A DNA stretch of 64,000 bases, taken from the NCBI GenBank assembly GCA_902806595.1, contig CADCXC010000035.1, positions 1 to 64,000 on the forward strand, read 5' to 3'. Positions 53,111 through 62,593 of this stretch are shown here, one piece after another (the stretch's first letter is position 1; each line of letters starts with the position of its first letter). The notes beneath the pieces were generated by a model. That model was not told where the DNA came from, did no database searches, and saw only the letters and a program-made list of their open reading frames with translations. Both the position numbers and the translations under genes were made by a program. The DNA is from Pyrenopolyporus hunteri (lineage: Eukaryota; Ascomycota; Sordariomycetes; Xylariales; Hypoxylaceae).

Positions 53111-54370
53111 ATGAAAATGAAGGTCTTTACGTTAATGACATTAGCTCTATTACCGAGCGTCGCCCTAGGTTCCAAGCGGCTCATCATCGATACTGACATG
53201 CTGAACTTCGACGACGACCCGTTAGCAATCGGCTTGGCGAATATCTTTCAAAGTTGGGGAGAAGTTGAGCTCATCGGTGTCATGTCAAGTATATTTCCTC
53301 TCAGTTTCCGTACCAGCATTTCACGGCATATGGCGTGAAACTAATCATAGCCTCCATAGGCATTAATAGCCGATACGCTCCCCCAGCTTTCGACGCCATC
53401 AACACCTACTTTGGGCACCCGAATATCCCCGTGGCAGTTCAGAAGCCTGTCGATAATCTGGTATGTCTTGGTAAAAATTCCCGCCGCTAAGAGAGAGCTG
53501 GACTAAGCGCACCGCACGTTACTGCAGACCCAATGGCCAGAATACCCGCAGTTTGGGGACTATCTTACCGGCTTGACGTACAACTTCACACAAGATATCC
53601 AAGATGGAATATACACCCCGGATCCAGGTGCGGCAGTACTTTCCTCTGTATAGACTCAGCACGCCTTATAGGATGAACCCAGCCTAACGCGCAGCTTCGA
53701 TCACCCAGTCTCATCGTACCGCTACCTCCTCTCAACCTCAGCAGACGCCTCGATCACCATCGCCGTGATCGGGTTCTTCGACAACCTCTTCCACCTCCTG
53801 CACTCCGGGCCGGACCAAATCTCGCCGTACACGGGCGCCGAGCTGCTCGCCAGCAAGGTCTCCGAGCTCGTGGTGCAAGCCAACGAAGCCGGGTGGTCGT
53901 ACAACACGGCGCACCGGAACGCGACGTTCGCGCAGGCCGTGCTGAACTGGTGGCCGGGCCGGCTGACGTTCGCGTCCGACGACGTGGGCGAGAGCACGGT
54001 GATCGGCGGGCGCGTCACGACGGAGCCGGACCCGGCGGCCAACCCGGTCGGCTTCGCGCTGCGCGCGAACATCGGCTTCAACGCCACGCACCCGGTGTGG
54101 GACGCCGTCGCCCTGTACTACGCCGCGTGCGGGCTCGACGACGCCTTCCGCTGGAAGTACCCGCGCGGCGGCCGCGTGCGGCTGAACGGGTCCGCGTTCG
54201 CGACGTGGGAGAACGGGTCGGCGGCAGGGGATGGGATGGAGTCGTTTGGGCTGCAGAATTCGCTGGCGTTTAGGCTCCCGAATACGACGTTCGCGGCTAG
54301 GCTGGAGGAGACGCTGTTATGGGAGCCGGGGCAGCGTGTGCCGAAGGGGAGGTCCTGGTGTAGGGGTTGA
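53111..54370 (+). CDS. Secreted nucleoside hydrolase-like protein
   Basis: Four exons, 53111-53288, 53360-53460, 53528-53627 and 53709-54370, join in phase to 346 residues; the introns are 71, 67 and 81 bases, the last with CTAAC. The ATG at 53111 was chosen because it gives a signal peptide (MKMKVFTLMTLALLPSVALG) followed at once by the Asp-rich metal site IIDTDMLNFDDDPLAI (25-40), the hallmark of inosine-uridine-type nucleoside hydrolases; an upstream in-frame ATG at 53066 would hide it. Later parts include YGHP-like FGHPNIPVAV, ITIAVIGFFDNL and HPVWDAVALYY near the C-terminus. Known members split ribonucleosides into base and ribose; a secreted form suggests nucleoside scavenging. Exon 4 is much more GC-rich than exons 1-3. 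Several Asn-X-Ser/Thr sites are present. Confidence 0.85.
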
Positions 54371-55607
54371 TTGATGGTGGAGTTTATGACATGTGTGTTG
54401 TCCGAAGCGTGGGTTTAACTAACGATTTGGTTTCGGGTTCGGCATTCAGCGTGAAGATATTGAGTTTATATGGTACTCTATGTTAATATATAATGCTAAT
54501 ATGATTATCATAAGTATTCCTTCTTCCAAAGTAAGCTAATAGCACGTTAAATAATTGATGAAAATGGTTTCTAAAGCTGGTAATATGCCCAGGCAGGTAC
54601 TTGGTCATCGTTATTTGTATAGTGCCATAGGGCCAATCATATGTCGAGGCAAACAACTACATTGTCGTACGAGCTATCCAACCAACCGGGCCAAAGGTCT
54701 GGGTAGGCAAACTACCATGGCCCAGCTTTAAGGAGAGGCTTCTAGGACTAATTTCCAGGGGAAGTAGACTTTCCCAGGTATGGGCGAAACCCAGACAAAT
54801 GTGAATCATCATTGGAGAAAGGCAACCTACGTGCCTCTATCAGGGGAATCGGGGCCGCAATAACAACAATCTTAATATATAGAAGCAATGGCAACGCGTA
54901 TGGTGCTCTCGTCTTAACACTGCTAGATTGTCAATTCTATATAAGTCATTACACGTACTTTAACTATGTCCGTCTTGGGTCGTTATTTCCGGGTTAACCT
55001 CGCTGTAGATTTAGTCCAGGGATAATAGGGGTAATATTAAGTAGAAGCTGGTGAGACTTCTAACCTTCTAACGTATTTCGAAATACAGGTAGGTATAGAA
55101 CTCTTAGGTATAACCGCCATCTACGAAGACCGGCACGCTAGGCTTCCAAGCGCCAAGCTTTATGGTTCGCTGAAGGATTCTGCATTAGTATAGAACCGGT
55201 ATAAACTTAGAATATCGAAAGTAGCAAGGCAAGGTTTATGTGCATCGCCCCTATTCCAGGCGGACGCAGACGGCTAATCCGATATCGGCTAGATCTCCCC
55301 GGACAAGTCCGGAGATAGTAATCCACCTCCGCAGCGGCAATTGTCGGCTACCGTAAATTTTGCCTATATCTGGAAGGTCTAGCTCAGCCCGTTGCTTCCG
55401 GTTCGTCCAAGATGCTCAACTGCGGATCTCGTCTCCTAATACGCCAGGTAGCAGTATTAGGCATCAGGGACAGAAGGAGGTCGCTAGGTTTATGATAAGC
55501 GCCATCTCTAGACTAGTTAACTATCAGGTACTTACTCGGCAGCTCTTCTACTCCCCGCCTCTCCACGGAGTCATCATCCAAACTACCTACCTACCTAGAT
55601 AGTCACC
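54371..55607. other. Intergenic, no gene seen
   Basis: AT-leaning 3' region of the hydrolase, then featureless DNA. Short CTACCTACCTAC repeats lie at 55584-55596 just before the next gene. Confidence 0.5.
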
Positions 55608-56447
55608 ATGGGGGCTTTCTTCGAAACCATACCAGAATCTCTCATTCAGTGGATACTCGATCAAAAGGTCTTCTGGGTAGCAACAGCACCGCTGTCAGCA
55701 AAAGGTCATATCAATGTCTCGCCAAAGGGGGGTCAATCTTTCGGCGTACCCGACAACAAAACATTCTACTATCTAGACATGACTGGGTCGGGAAACGAAA
55801 CCATCTCCCATCTCCTGGAGAACTCTCGGATTACTATCCTATTCAACGCCTTCGAAGGGCCTCCGCGCATCCTGAGGCTCTGGGGTAAGGGCCGTGTGCT
55901 AGAAAACGGGACACCTGAATTTGAGAACATCGTTCAAAGGGAGAAGATAGAGATTATTCCAGGCGTGCGGTCCGTCATTGTGGTGGATATCCATCAAGTC
56001 GGCACATCGTGTGGATTCTCCGTACCCCTCTTCGAATTCAAAGAGTTTCGCACAATCCTTAACGACTTCTTTAAGAGGAAAGAGGACAAGTTCCTCGCGG
56101 GCAACGAGAAGGAGAGTATGGACCGCTACTGGGCGCTCAAGAACGCCTGGAGCATGGATGGTTTACCGGGCATGCAAAGGGGTCTTAAGGCTGCGCGTAC
56201 CTACGACATCCGACCGATGAAGAAGATGGTTGGCCCCTTGGCTCCTAAGAACGGCGTCAACCTAGGCGTACGAAGCGGTTTTCTGGTCGAGCATCTCGTT
56301 ATCGTAGTACTAACTCTCCTGCTCGCCCTTGCCCTCGCTACGCACCCTGCCTTCCAGAACCACGCCCAGGCGCGAATACGAGACGCGATGGTACAAATCA
56401 AGGCGATGCCAGACTCGCTCCCGAGTTCAGTCAGGTTCCTGCATTGA
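55608..56447 (+). CDS. Pyridoxamine-phosphate-oxidase-like FMN protein
   Basis: One exon of 279 residues beginning with ATG in a good context (CACCATGG). The N-terminal two thirds form a split-barrel flavin-binding domain: FWVATAPLSAKGHINVSPKG (22-41), FYYLDMTGSGNETI, RITILFNAFEGPPRILRLWG and VVDIHQVGTSCGFSVPLF. The ordering is that of uncharacterised PPOX-family proteins found in fungi and bacteria. The middle has ALNAWSMDGLPG-like text (ALKNAWSMDGLPG), also usual in this family. A hydrophobic helix (about 229-245, HLVIVVLTLLLALALAT) near the C-terminus would anchor it in a membrane. The substrate is not known; FMN or heme/flavin binding is inferred from the fold. Intact. Confidence 0.85.
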   Translation: MGAFFETIPESLIQWILDQKVFWVATAPLSAKGHINVSPKGGQSFGVPDNKTFYYLDMTGSGNETISHLLENSRITILFNAFEGPPRILRLWGKGRVLENGTPEFENIVQREKIEIIPGVRSVIVVDIHQVGTSCGFSVPLFEFKEFRTILNDFFKRKEDKFLAGNEKESMDRYWALKNAWSMDGLPGMQRGLKAARTYDIRPMKKMVGPLAPKNGVNLGVRSGFLVEHLVIVVLTLLLALALATHPAFQNHAQARIRDAMVQIKAMPDSLPSSVRFLH

Positions 56448-57269
56448 TGAATGATGCTGAAAGGATAGCATGTGCATAACGTGACAGAGCTCTATAAGGA
56501 GAGTATTAGCGATGTTTCCCCCTCTATTCCCATGCAGAAGGCATAAGATCAAGATACTTCTTTGAGTCGAAATAATTGAGTATATTCTAGGTGTTATTGA
56601 AGCAAATATATCATTCACTCTTTGAAGCCAACACGGCTAACCATAGTCTTCTTAAAGATATCATCAATGTCCAGAAACACTTGTCTGATTTTGTAGTCGG
56701 CCCGTCGCCAGAAGGGACCTAAATAGGTACCTGATACCTATGGATAGGGAATCATGAAAGGAGGGAAGACTGTCAGGATGATCAGGGCGTGGTAGGTAGC
56801 GAATTAACTTGGGACATCGTACTTACTCACTAACTTGTACCTACGTTCCCGGCGCTCTGGTGTTATATAAATACTTGGAGTTAACAGTTATACCTAAGGG
56901 TTCCTTTTCTCGCACCTCAGTTACTCAACCACCTACCCGGGTGCCCACCTAACCTCTTTACCTCACCCTAGGTACACACGCCGATGAGCTGATTTAGTAC
57001 ATAGCAAGAAGTATTTCGCACATGTGTTTGTGTTATTGTTGCCTGATTTTAAAAGAGGAAAGTGGCAGAATTATTACCCAGGTAACGGCGGCTTCCAACC
57101 TGGCAGGTTTGTCGACCCGCGTTGATATTTTCCTCGACAACCACTACACAAACAACTTTTTTCACCTTGTTCACTACAACAGCAGTTCCTAAGGGAAACA
57201 GAAAGTAATCAAGAGTCGCGCGTCAGTTGACCCAAGCTTCGCCGTTTCCTCGCGTAAGGATACCTACAG
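56448..57269. other. Intergenic, no gene seen
   Basis: A TAGGTACCTGATACCTA motif lies around 56725. Nothing else stands out. Confidence 0.5.
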
Positions 57270-57488
57270 GTTCGTTCGCCATACCCATACCGTCTCTCCC
57301 CCTCCTCCCTTCTCCCTCCTTCAGTACGTTGGCCTTTTTCTAACTTTCCACAGCGACGCGTCTAGGTTTTTCGTAGGCAACAGTCAATCCGCCGCGCTCA
57401 TAATCTCGGCGATTATCATCTATCGGCCCTCCTCGTTCTCTAGAACCAGCATACCTGTTCCCTTGTCATCTCCACTCCCCAGGCAAAA
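57270..57488 (+). promoter_or_regulatory. Pyrimidine-rich leader of the F-box gene
   Basis: CT-rich blocks (CTCTCCCCCTCCTCCCTTCT at 57294) and CCTCGTTCTC lead up to the ATG, as is common in promoters and 5' leaders of filamentous fungi. The sequence CTAACTTTCCACAG at 57339-57352 could be the end of a leader intron. Confidence 0.35.
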
Positions 57489-58097
57489 ATGGCGACCTCA
57501 AAGGGACTCCAGTTCCTTCACCCGGATATCAAGAAAGAGATCATGATGCATCTCGATATCGACTCCCTTCCCAGCCTCGCCACCACCTGTCGAGACTTTT
57601 ACGACGTCTACCGCAAGAACAAGGGTGCCATTCACTACGGTATTACGGCCAACACCGTTGGCCCGCACCTCCCCTTCGCCGTACTTTCGCACGCCGCCCT
57701 CCTACTCCATATGCAAGAGGATTGGCATTTCCTCGACTGGGAGGAGAGTCTCTTCAAAGTCATCTACTTTTGCCGTGAGCACATGGACCCAGATACGCTG
57801 GGGGAGACGATCAAGGAGGAAGACTTCCATTACAACACAGCCGTGGCTATCATCGATGAGCACGATTTACTGCCAACATTCATGGCCAACAATCTAGGAA
57901 TGGTGCCAGCCCAAGGAAACAAGTACTCTGTGAAAGAGCTGTTCCTCGGACATCTCGGTTACTATAAAATGCACATAGTGACAAGCCTCACTCCCCCAAA
58001 TTCGCATCACGACATTCACGATGCACACAAGAGCGTGATCTGGCACTATCTTCGTCTTTTCCTGATCAGCCTTGGACTCTTCTGGCGACCTTACTAA
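57489..58097 (+). CDS. F-box-like protein
   Basis: One open exon of 202 residues from ATG 57489 (AAAATGGCG). The first 45 residues fit an F-box: LHPDIKKEIMMHLDIDSLPS followed by LATTCRDFYDVYRKN. F-box proteins recruit targets to SCF ubiquitin ligases through Skp1. The remainder is helical with no repeat that I recognise (EDWHFLDWEESLFKVIYFCR; YNTAVAIIDEHDLLPTFMAN). The frame ends in a hydrophobic tail (LRLFLISLGLFW). Length is short for fungal F-box proteins, so a further exon after 58097 cannot be excluded, but no clear donor was found. Confidence 0.7.
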   Translation: MATSKGLQFLHPDIKKEIMMHLDIDSLPSLATTCRDFYDVYRKNKGAIHYGITANTVGPHLPFAVLSHAALLLHMQEDWHFLDWEESLFKVIYFCREHMDPDTLGETIKEEDFHYNTAVAIIDEHDLLPTFMANNLGMVPAQGNKYSVKELFLGHLGYYKMHIVTSLTPPNSHHDIHDAHKSVIWHYLRLFLISLGLFWRPY

Positions 58098-59574
58098 AGA
58101 TCTTCCCCTCTCCCCAAGGATTTCCCGGTGGATGTGAGTGAGACCGACTAGTTCCCGACATGATCTATGCTAACAGAAAGACTTAGATGCACGTACCACT
58201 ATCTACCATACGACCGAAGCATGACTCGCCGAACATTGGCACTGCAGACTTGACAAATGGAATAAGGACGGGTTCATACCTTCATTACGATGAGATCCTG
58301 GATGGGCACTCGGGGCGCTTTTGCTTTTGGTATTAAGGGTATTAAAATGAACTCCGCGAGAGGCAATACTTAGGTAGTCTCCGAATTCACCTATGATATG
58401 CGGACTTGAAGCAGATTTGGCGGAAACTAAGGAACATAACGTAAAATACCCAGGACGAGGTGGTCGTCCCCTCCGCCAGCGTTGTGCGCGTACTTGCCAA
58501 CCCCCGTAATGAACAGCCCTTTAGTATGGCACAGCCACCATCGTTGGCAATTGGCTTGATTAAGGTAAACCGAGGCTGAATCGACATGTAAATTGTAGGT
58601 TCTAACATAGGAGGCGCGTATCTATGCTGATACTCTCCAACTGATTGTGATAATTAATAGGTAGGAAGTCGAGGGAGTGCCGGCATTGCAACCCCGGAAC
58701 AATGCCTTTGCGCGAGATAGATACCGTAGCGTAGTATTATCACGCCTTGATGCTACGAGACGGAGTCGTAGTATCCTTGCCGTACTACTATAATAATAAA
58801 CTTCCTCGACAAAGAGGTATCTTAAACATCTATCTCCTTCCTACGACCGATGCCCGCACTGACGTCTATCTCCCGCCGTAAGGTGGAAGGACACCCCGCA
58901 TTTTGGATGATTATGGTGTAGGAAGAGATGACGGTGGAGCGCCTTACGTGCCATACAAGTTCGATTCTTAATACCCATTTTTCCACACCTCTACCAGGGT
59001 GCCGGTTCACTTAGTAGCACGCGAAGCAAGCCTGCCACCCATGTAAACTACGTCAATTACCCCTTGGAACAAAGTTACATTCAAACGGACTTGTAGTTGA
59101 AGAAGGTATCGCCAATATGCGTAGTAAAACGGCAGGAATTGGTGGAGAGTAGTAGTAGTAGTAGGATACGTCTTCGATAGGATGCTACCTAAGCCCCGGC
59201 ACTCGATGCTTATCCTATCCCCTTTGTTTCCCGGGATTGATTCCTTGCGAAATGTTGCCGAAGCCCGACGCGCGCTACCTCCCTGGGTTAGGTACCGCGG
59301 CTCGCAACTAAATTCGACGCTCCACGTCACCAGCGCCGTTGAGATACCTCGGCCGTCCAACCCACGACCGCCAGCTACAAGTAGTACGGGAGCTGCCGCA
59401 CAAACATTAGTATACAGCTCACGTACAAGTCATATACGAAACTCAGGCTGCGTTTGGCAGTATGCGCAATCATTTAAACGGTTATTTCAGCTCCAAGTTC
59501 TAATGTTTAGCTAGAATTTGAATGGTGCAATTTCCTATTCTCACTTCTAAAAGGGAAAAGAAGGGAAAAATAAA
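58098..59574. other. Intergenic, no gene seen
   Basis: No gene recognised. A (AGT)n microsatellite lies at 59148-59164. Confidence 0.5.
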
Positions 59575-61559
59575 ATGGCTCGTGAGTTACGTCTCAATCC
59601 TCAATAACCATCGATCTAACAATACTGATTCCGAGTTTAGTAGCAATAGCCGGAGCCGTTGCGGGCAGCGCTGCCTTGGCAGCATATCTAGACGCCCGAT
59701 TTTACATACGCAATGATCTGAAGACAGGCAGTATCAAACTGCGCGCGGCGATGTTATCCAGACTAGTAGCCCAGGAAGTACGAAAAGGCCGGCTACTTAT
59801 CTACAGCATCTTCGAAGAGCGCGCCAACACCCGCATGGGTAACCTCACCTTCCTCATCTTCGAGGGCCGCGAGTGGACCTACACCGATTTCTACAAAGCC
59901 ATCAACCCCGTCGGCAACTGGCTCCTGAAGGACCTGGGGGTCAAGAAGGGCGAGATGGTCGCCCTGGACGGAGCCAACACCCCCGAGTATCTACTAATCT
60001 GGTTCGCTCTCGAGGCCATAGGGGCCTCAGTAGCTTTTATCAATTGCAACTTATCAGCCCAGCCGCTCGTGCATTGCGCCAAGCTGAGCGGTGCTCGGTA
60101 CCTACTTACGGACTCAGACCTTCGGCCCCTCGTCTCCCCAGCCGAGGAAGAGCTCGCCTCCTCCGACATCAAGACAATATACTACAGCCCCGAGACCATA
60201 AGTGCTCTCACAGACACAGAACCGCTACCTCCTTCGCGTCGTGCGGATGTCCAGCCCACGGACGTCGCATCCCTCATCTACACGTCCGGCACCACGGGCC
60301 GGCCCAAAGGCACGGTCATGAGCCGGGCGCGGTACATCCTCCTACGGCAAATGGGCCGACGCCTCGGCCTCAAACCCGGCGTCCGGATGTACACCTGCCT
60401 ACCCCTCTACCACACCTCCGCGCAAGGGCTCTGCTGCATCCCGTGCCTAAGCACGGGCGCCACGCTGGTGCTCTCGCGGAAATTCTCGCACCAGACGTTC
60501 TGGCCAGAGGTGCGCGCGTCGCGGGCGAGCATCATCCAGTACGTCGGGGAGCTGTGCCGGTACCTGCTGAACGCGGCGCCCTCTCCCTTAGACCGGGCGC
60601 ACGACGTGCGCATGGCGTGGGGCAACGGGATGCGGGCGGACGTGTGGGAGGCGTTCCGGGAGCGCTTCGGGGTGGAGACGGTGCACGAGTTCTACGGGGC
60701 CACGGACGGGCTGGGGTTCCTGGCGAACGAGAACCGCGGCGACCACACGCGCGGCGCGGTCGCCGTGCGCGGGCCCCTGTGGCGCTGGCTTAACGGCGCC
60801 GGCGAGGCCCGCGTCAAGGTCGACACGGACACGCTGGAGATGCTGCGCGGGGCGGACGGGTTCGCGATTAGGTGCGGCGTGAACGAGCCGGGCGAGGCGA
60901 TATTCCGTGTGGATCAGACGACTACGTCGAACGGCAAGCCGACGTATTTCAAGAATGCGGAGGCGGGGAACAAGAGGATGGTCGCGGATGTGTTCGCGAA
61001 GGGGGATTTGTGGTTCCGGACAGGGGATCTGATGCGATTGGATAGCGAAGGCCGGCTGTTCTTCGTGGACCGGTTGGGGGATACGTTCCGCTGGCATTCG
61101 GAGAACGTGTCGACGACGGAGGTCGAAAACGTAGTAAGCCAGTTCTCGCAGATCGCGGAGGCGAATGCGTACGGCGTGCTAGTGCCGAACTCGGAGGGGA
61201 GAGCTGGTTGCGCGGCTGTGGTGCCGATGGAAGGGATTTCGATATCTCCCGAAGACATCGAGAGTGGCCGGGGCCTGGATCTAAAGGGACTGGCGGAACA
61301 TTGCCTTGCGAACCTCCCGCGGTACGCGGTGCCGATATTTGTGCGGGTGGTTAAACAGCTCGAGTACACGGGGACGATGAAGCTCCAGAAGGGCCGTCTG
61401 AGGGCCGAAGGGATCGACCTCGAGGCCATCGAGAAGGCGGCGAAGGAAAACGGCGACGACGCAGACGCCTTATATTGGTTACCACCTGGCCAGAACTCAT
61501 ATGTTCCCTTCAGACATAAGGATTTACAGGAGCTTAAGGGGGGAAAGGTTCGTTTATGA
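59575..61559 (+). CDS. FAT1: FAT1-type very-long-chain acyl-CoA synthetase
   Basis: A seven-base first exon (ATGGCTC, 59575-59581) is joined across a 59-base intron (donor GTGAGT, CTAACA branch, TTTAG acceptor) to one long exon, 59641-61559, giving 641 residues. Without this splice no ATG precedes the conserved body. The N-terminus (AIAGAVAGSAALAAYLDARF) is a hydrophobic anchor. The AMP-binding motif YTSGTTGRPKG lies near 216-226, and the VLACS/FATP signature GDLWFRTGDLMRLDSEGRLF then FRWHSENVSTTEVE lies around 458-495. These enzymes activate long or very-long-chain fatty acids and help take them up, at the plasma membrane, ER, lipid bodies or peroxisomes. The middle of the gene (60440-60900) is far richer in GC than both ends. 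Intact. Confidence 0.9.
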
Positions 61560-62572
61560 TTATGCTTATACCTCGAGATACCTGGTACGCTCTGTATTGA
61601 TTTTAAAAGGTCGTTAATCCTGAGATTCCTTGGCTTGGAGTTGCCGTTACAGCATACTTACCAACTTACCAACCTATCTGCTTCTTGGGGGCAGAATAGG
61701 CTCCTTGACACGAGTAGCCCCTATTTTTCCAACCATATAGCCAGGTAACTCAATACGTTACGTTATCTGGGTTTGGCCCGTAGGTATCCAGGTGTCCAAA
61801 TCCTAAGACTATCGGAATTAGGCTTCTCCTTAGTGAAAGAGGGCTAACTTGCCCTTATTGAGTAGCCTGGGACAGGAGAGATTCGTAATGGTGCCGCATA
61901 TCTTGAACCCCGTTTTCATCTGCTGTCACTGTAGACCAAGTTAGACACGTACGCAGGTTGGTGCGCCCAAGTCGTTTGGATTATCCCAGTTCCGCTGATA
62001 GGGACGCCCAAGTTTGCTTAGGTGGCCAGCACGTATGCTCTCCCGTATGTTGGGTGTTCGCATCAAATCACTCCGTTCCTCGCCAATCTAGTGGTTAGAC
62101 CCAACCCTCCAGACATTCCGAATAAAATATGACTAGGTAGTTAATAAGCTCTATGAGTTTAGCATGGAACAGAGAGCTCATATCAGCCGTAATGGAGATA
62201 AATTTATGAACTTATTACGCCGTCCAACGTCGTGTTGATAAATCCAAGAGATGAACGAGTTCTTAAACTTTCCCAATAATTTTTAACGTTATTTCTTATC
62301 GTTTATAAAGTATGCGACTATCGGTGGTGTAACAAAGCTAGCATTCTAAAGGGGTCTCGGCACCTAGCTTATTTGCATATATGCGATAAGGTGTCTGGGT
62401 ACCTAGGTACTCACCCCACATATGCTTATGCTTACAAAGGCGGGGGTCCCACGGAGAAAAAGTCGAGCTAAAGGAAAAGTTCAGGTTCGAGTCTCTTCAG
62501 ATTTCAGCTTCGCATAATGGAACTCAACCCAAATATCGAGACGGTCGTCCATTGCGGGCTCGCACACCTCTC
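61560..62572. other. Intergenic, no gene seen
   Basis: It holds GGTACCTAGGTAC at 62398-62410 and no recognisable gene. A GGTTCGAGTCT box at 62480-62490 resembles a tRNA B-box but no tRNA fold surrounds it. Confidence 0.5.
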
Positions 62573-62584
62573 ATTTATATATAA
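62573..62584 (+). promoter_or_regulatory. TATA-like element close to the next start codon
   Basis: TTTATATATAAAG lies only about 10 bases before the ATG at 62594. If it is the TATA box, transcription would begin inside the frame and a later ATG (62789) might be used, so it may instead be chance. Confidence 0.25.
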
Positions 62585-62593
62585 AGGCCCACC

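Noticed and set aside
53738..54273. Overlapping frames of 117-126 codons, both strands
   Set aside because: Shadows of the GC-rich last exon of the nucleoside hydrolase gene.
59873..61429. Long alternative frames (306, 169 and 171 codons)
   Set aside because: Shadows of the FAT1-like gene caused by its high GC content.
62480..62490. GGTTCGAGTCT, a tRNA B-box look-alike
   Set aside because: No A-box and no pairing acceptor stem within tRNA distance.
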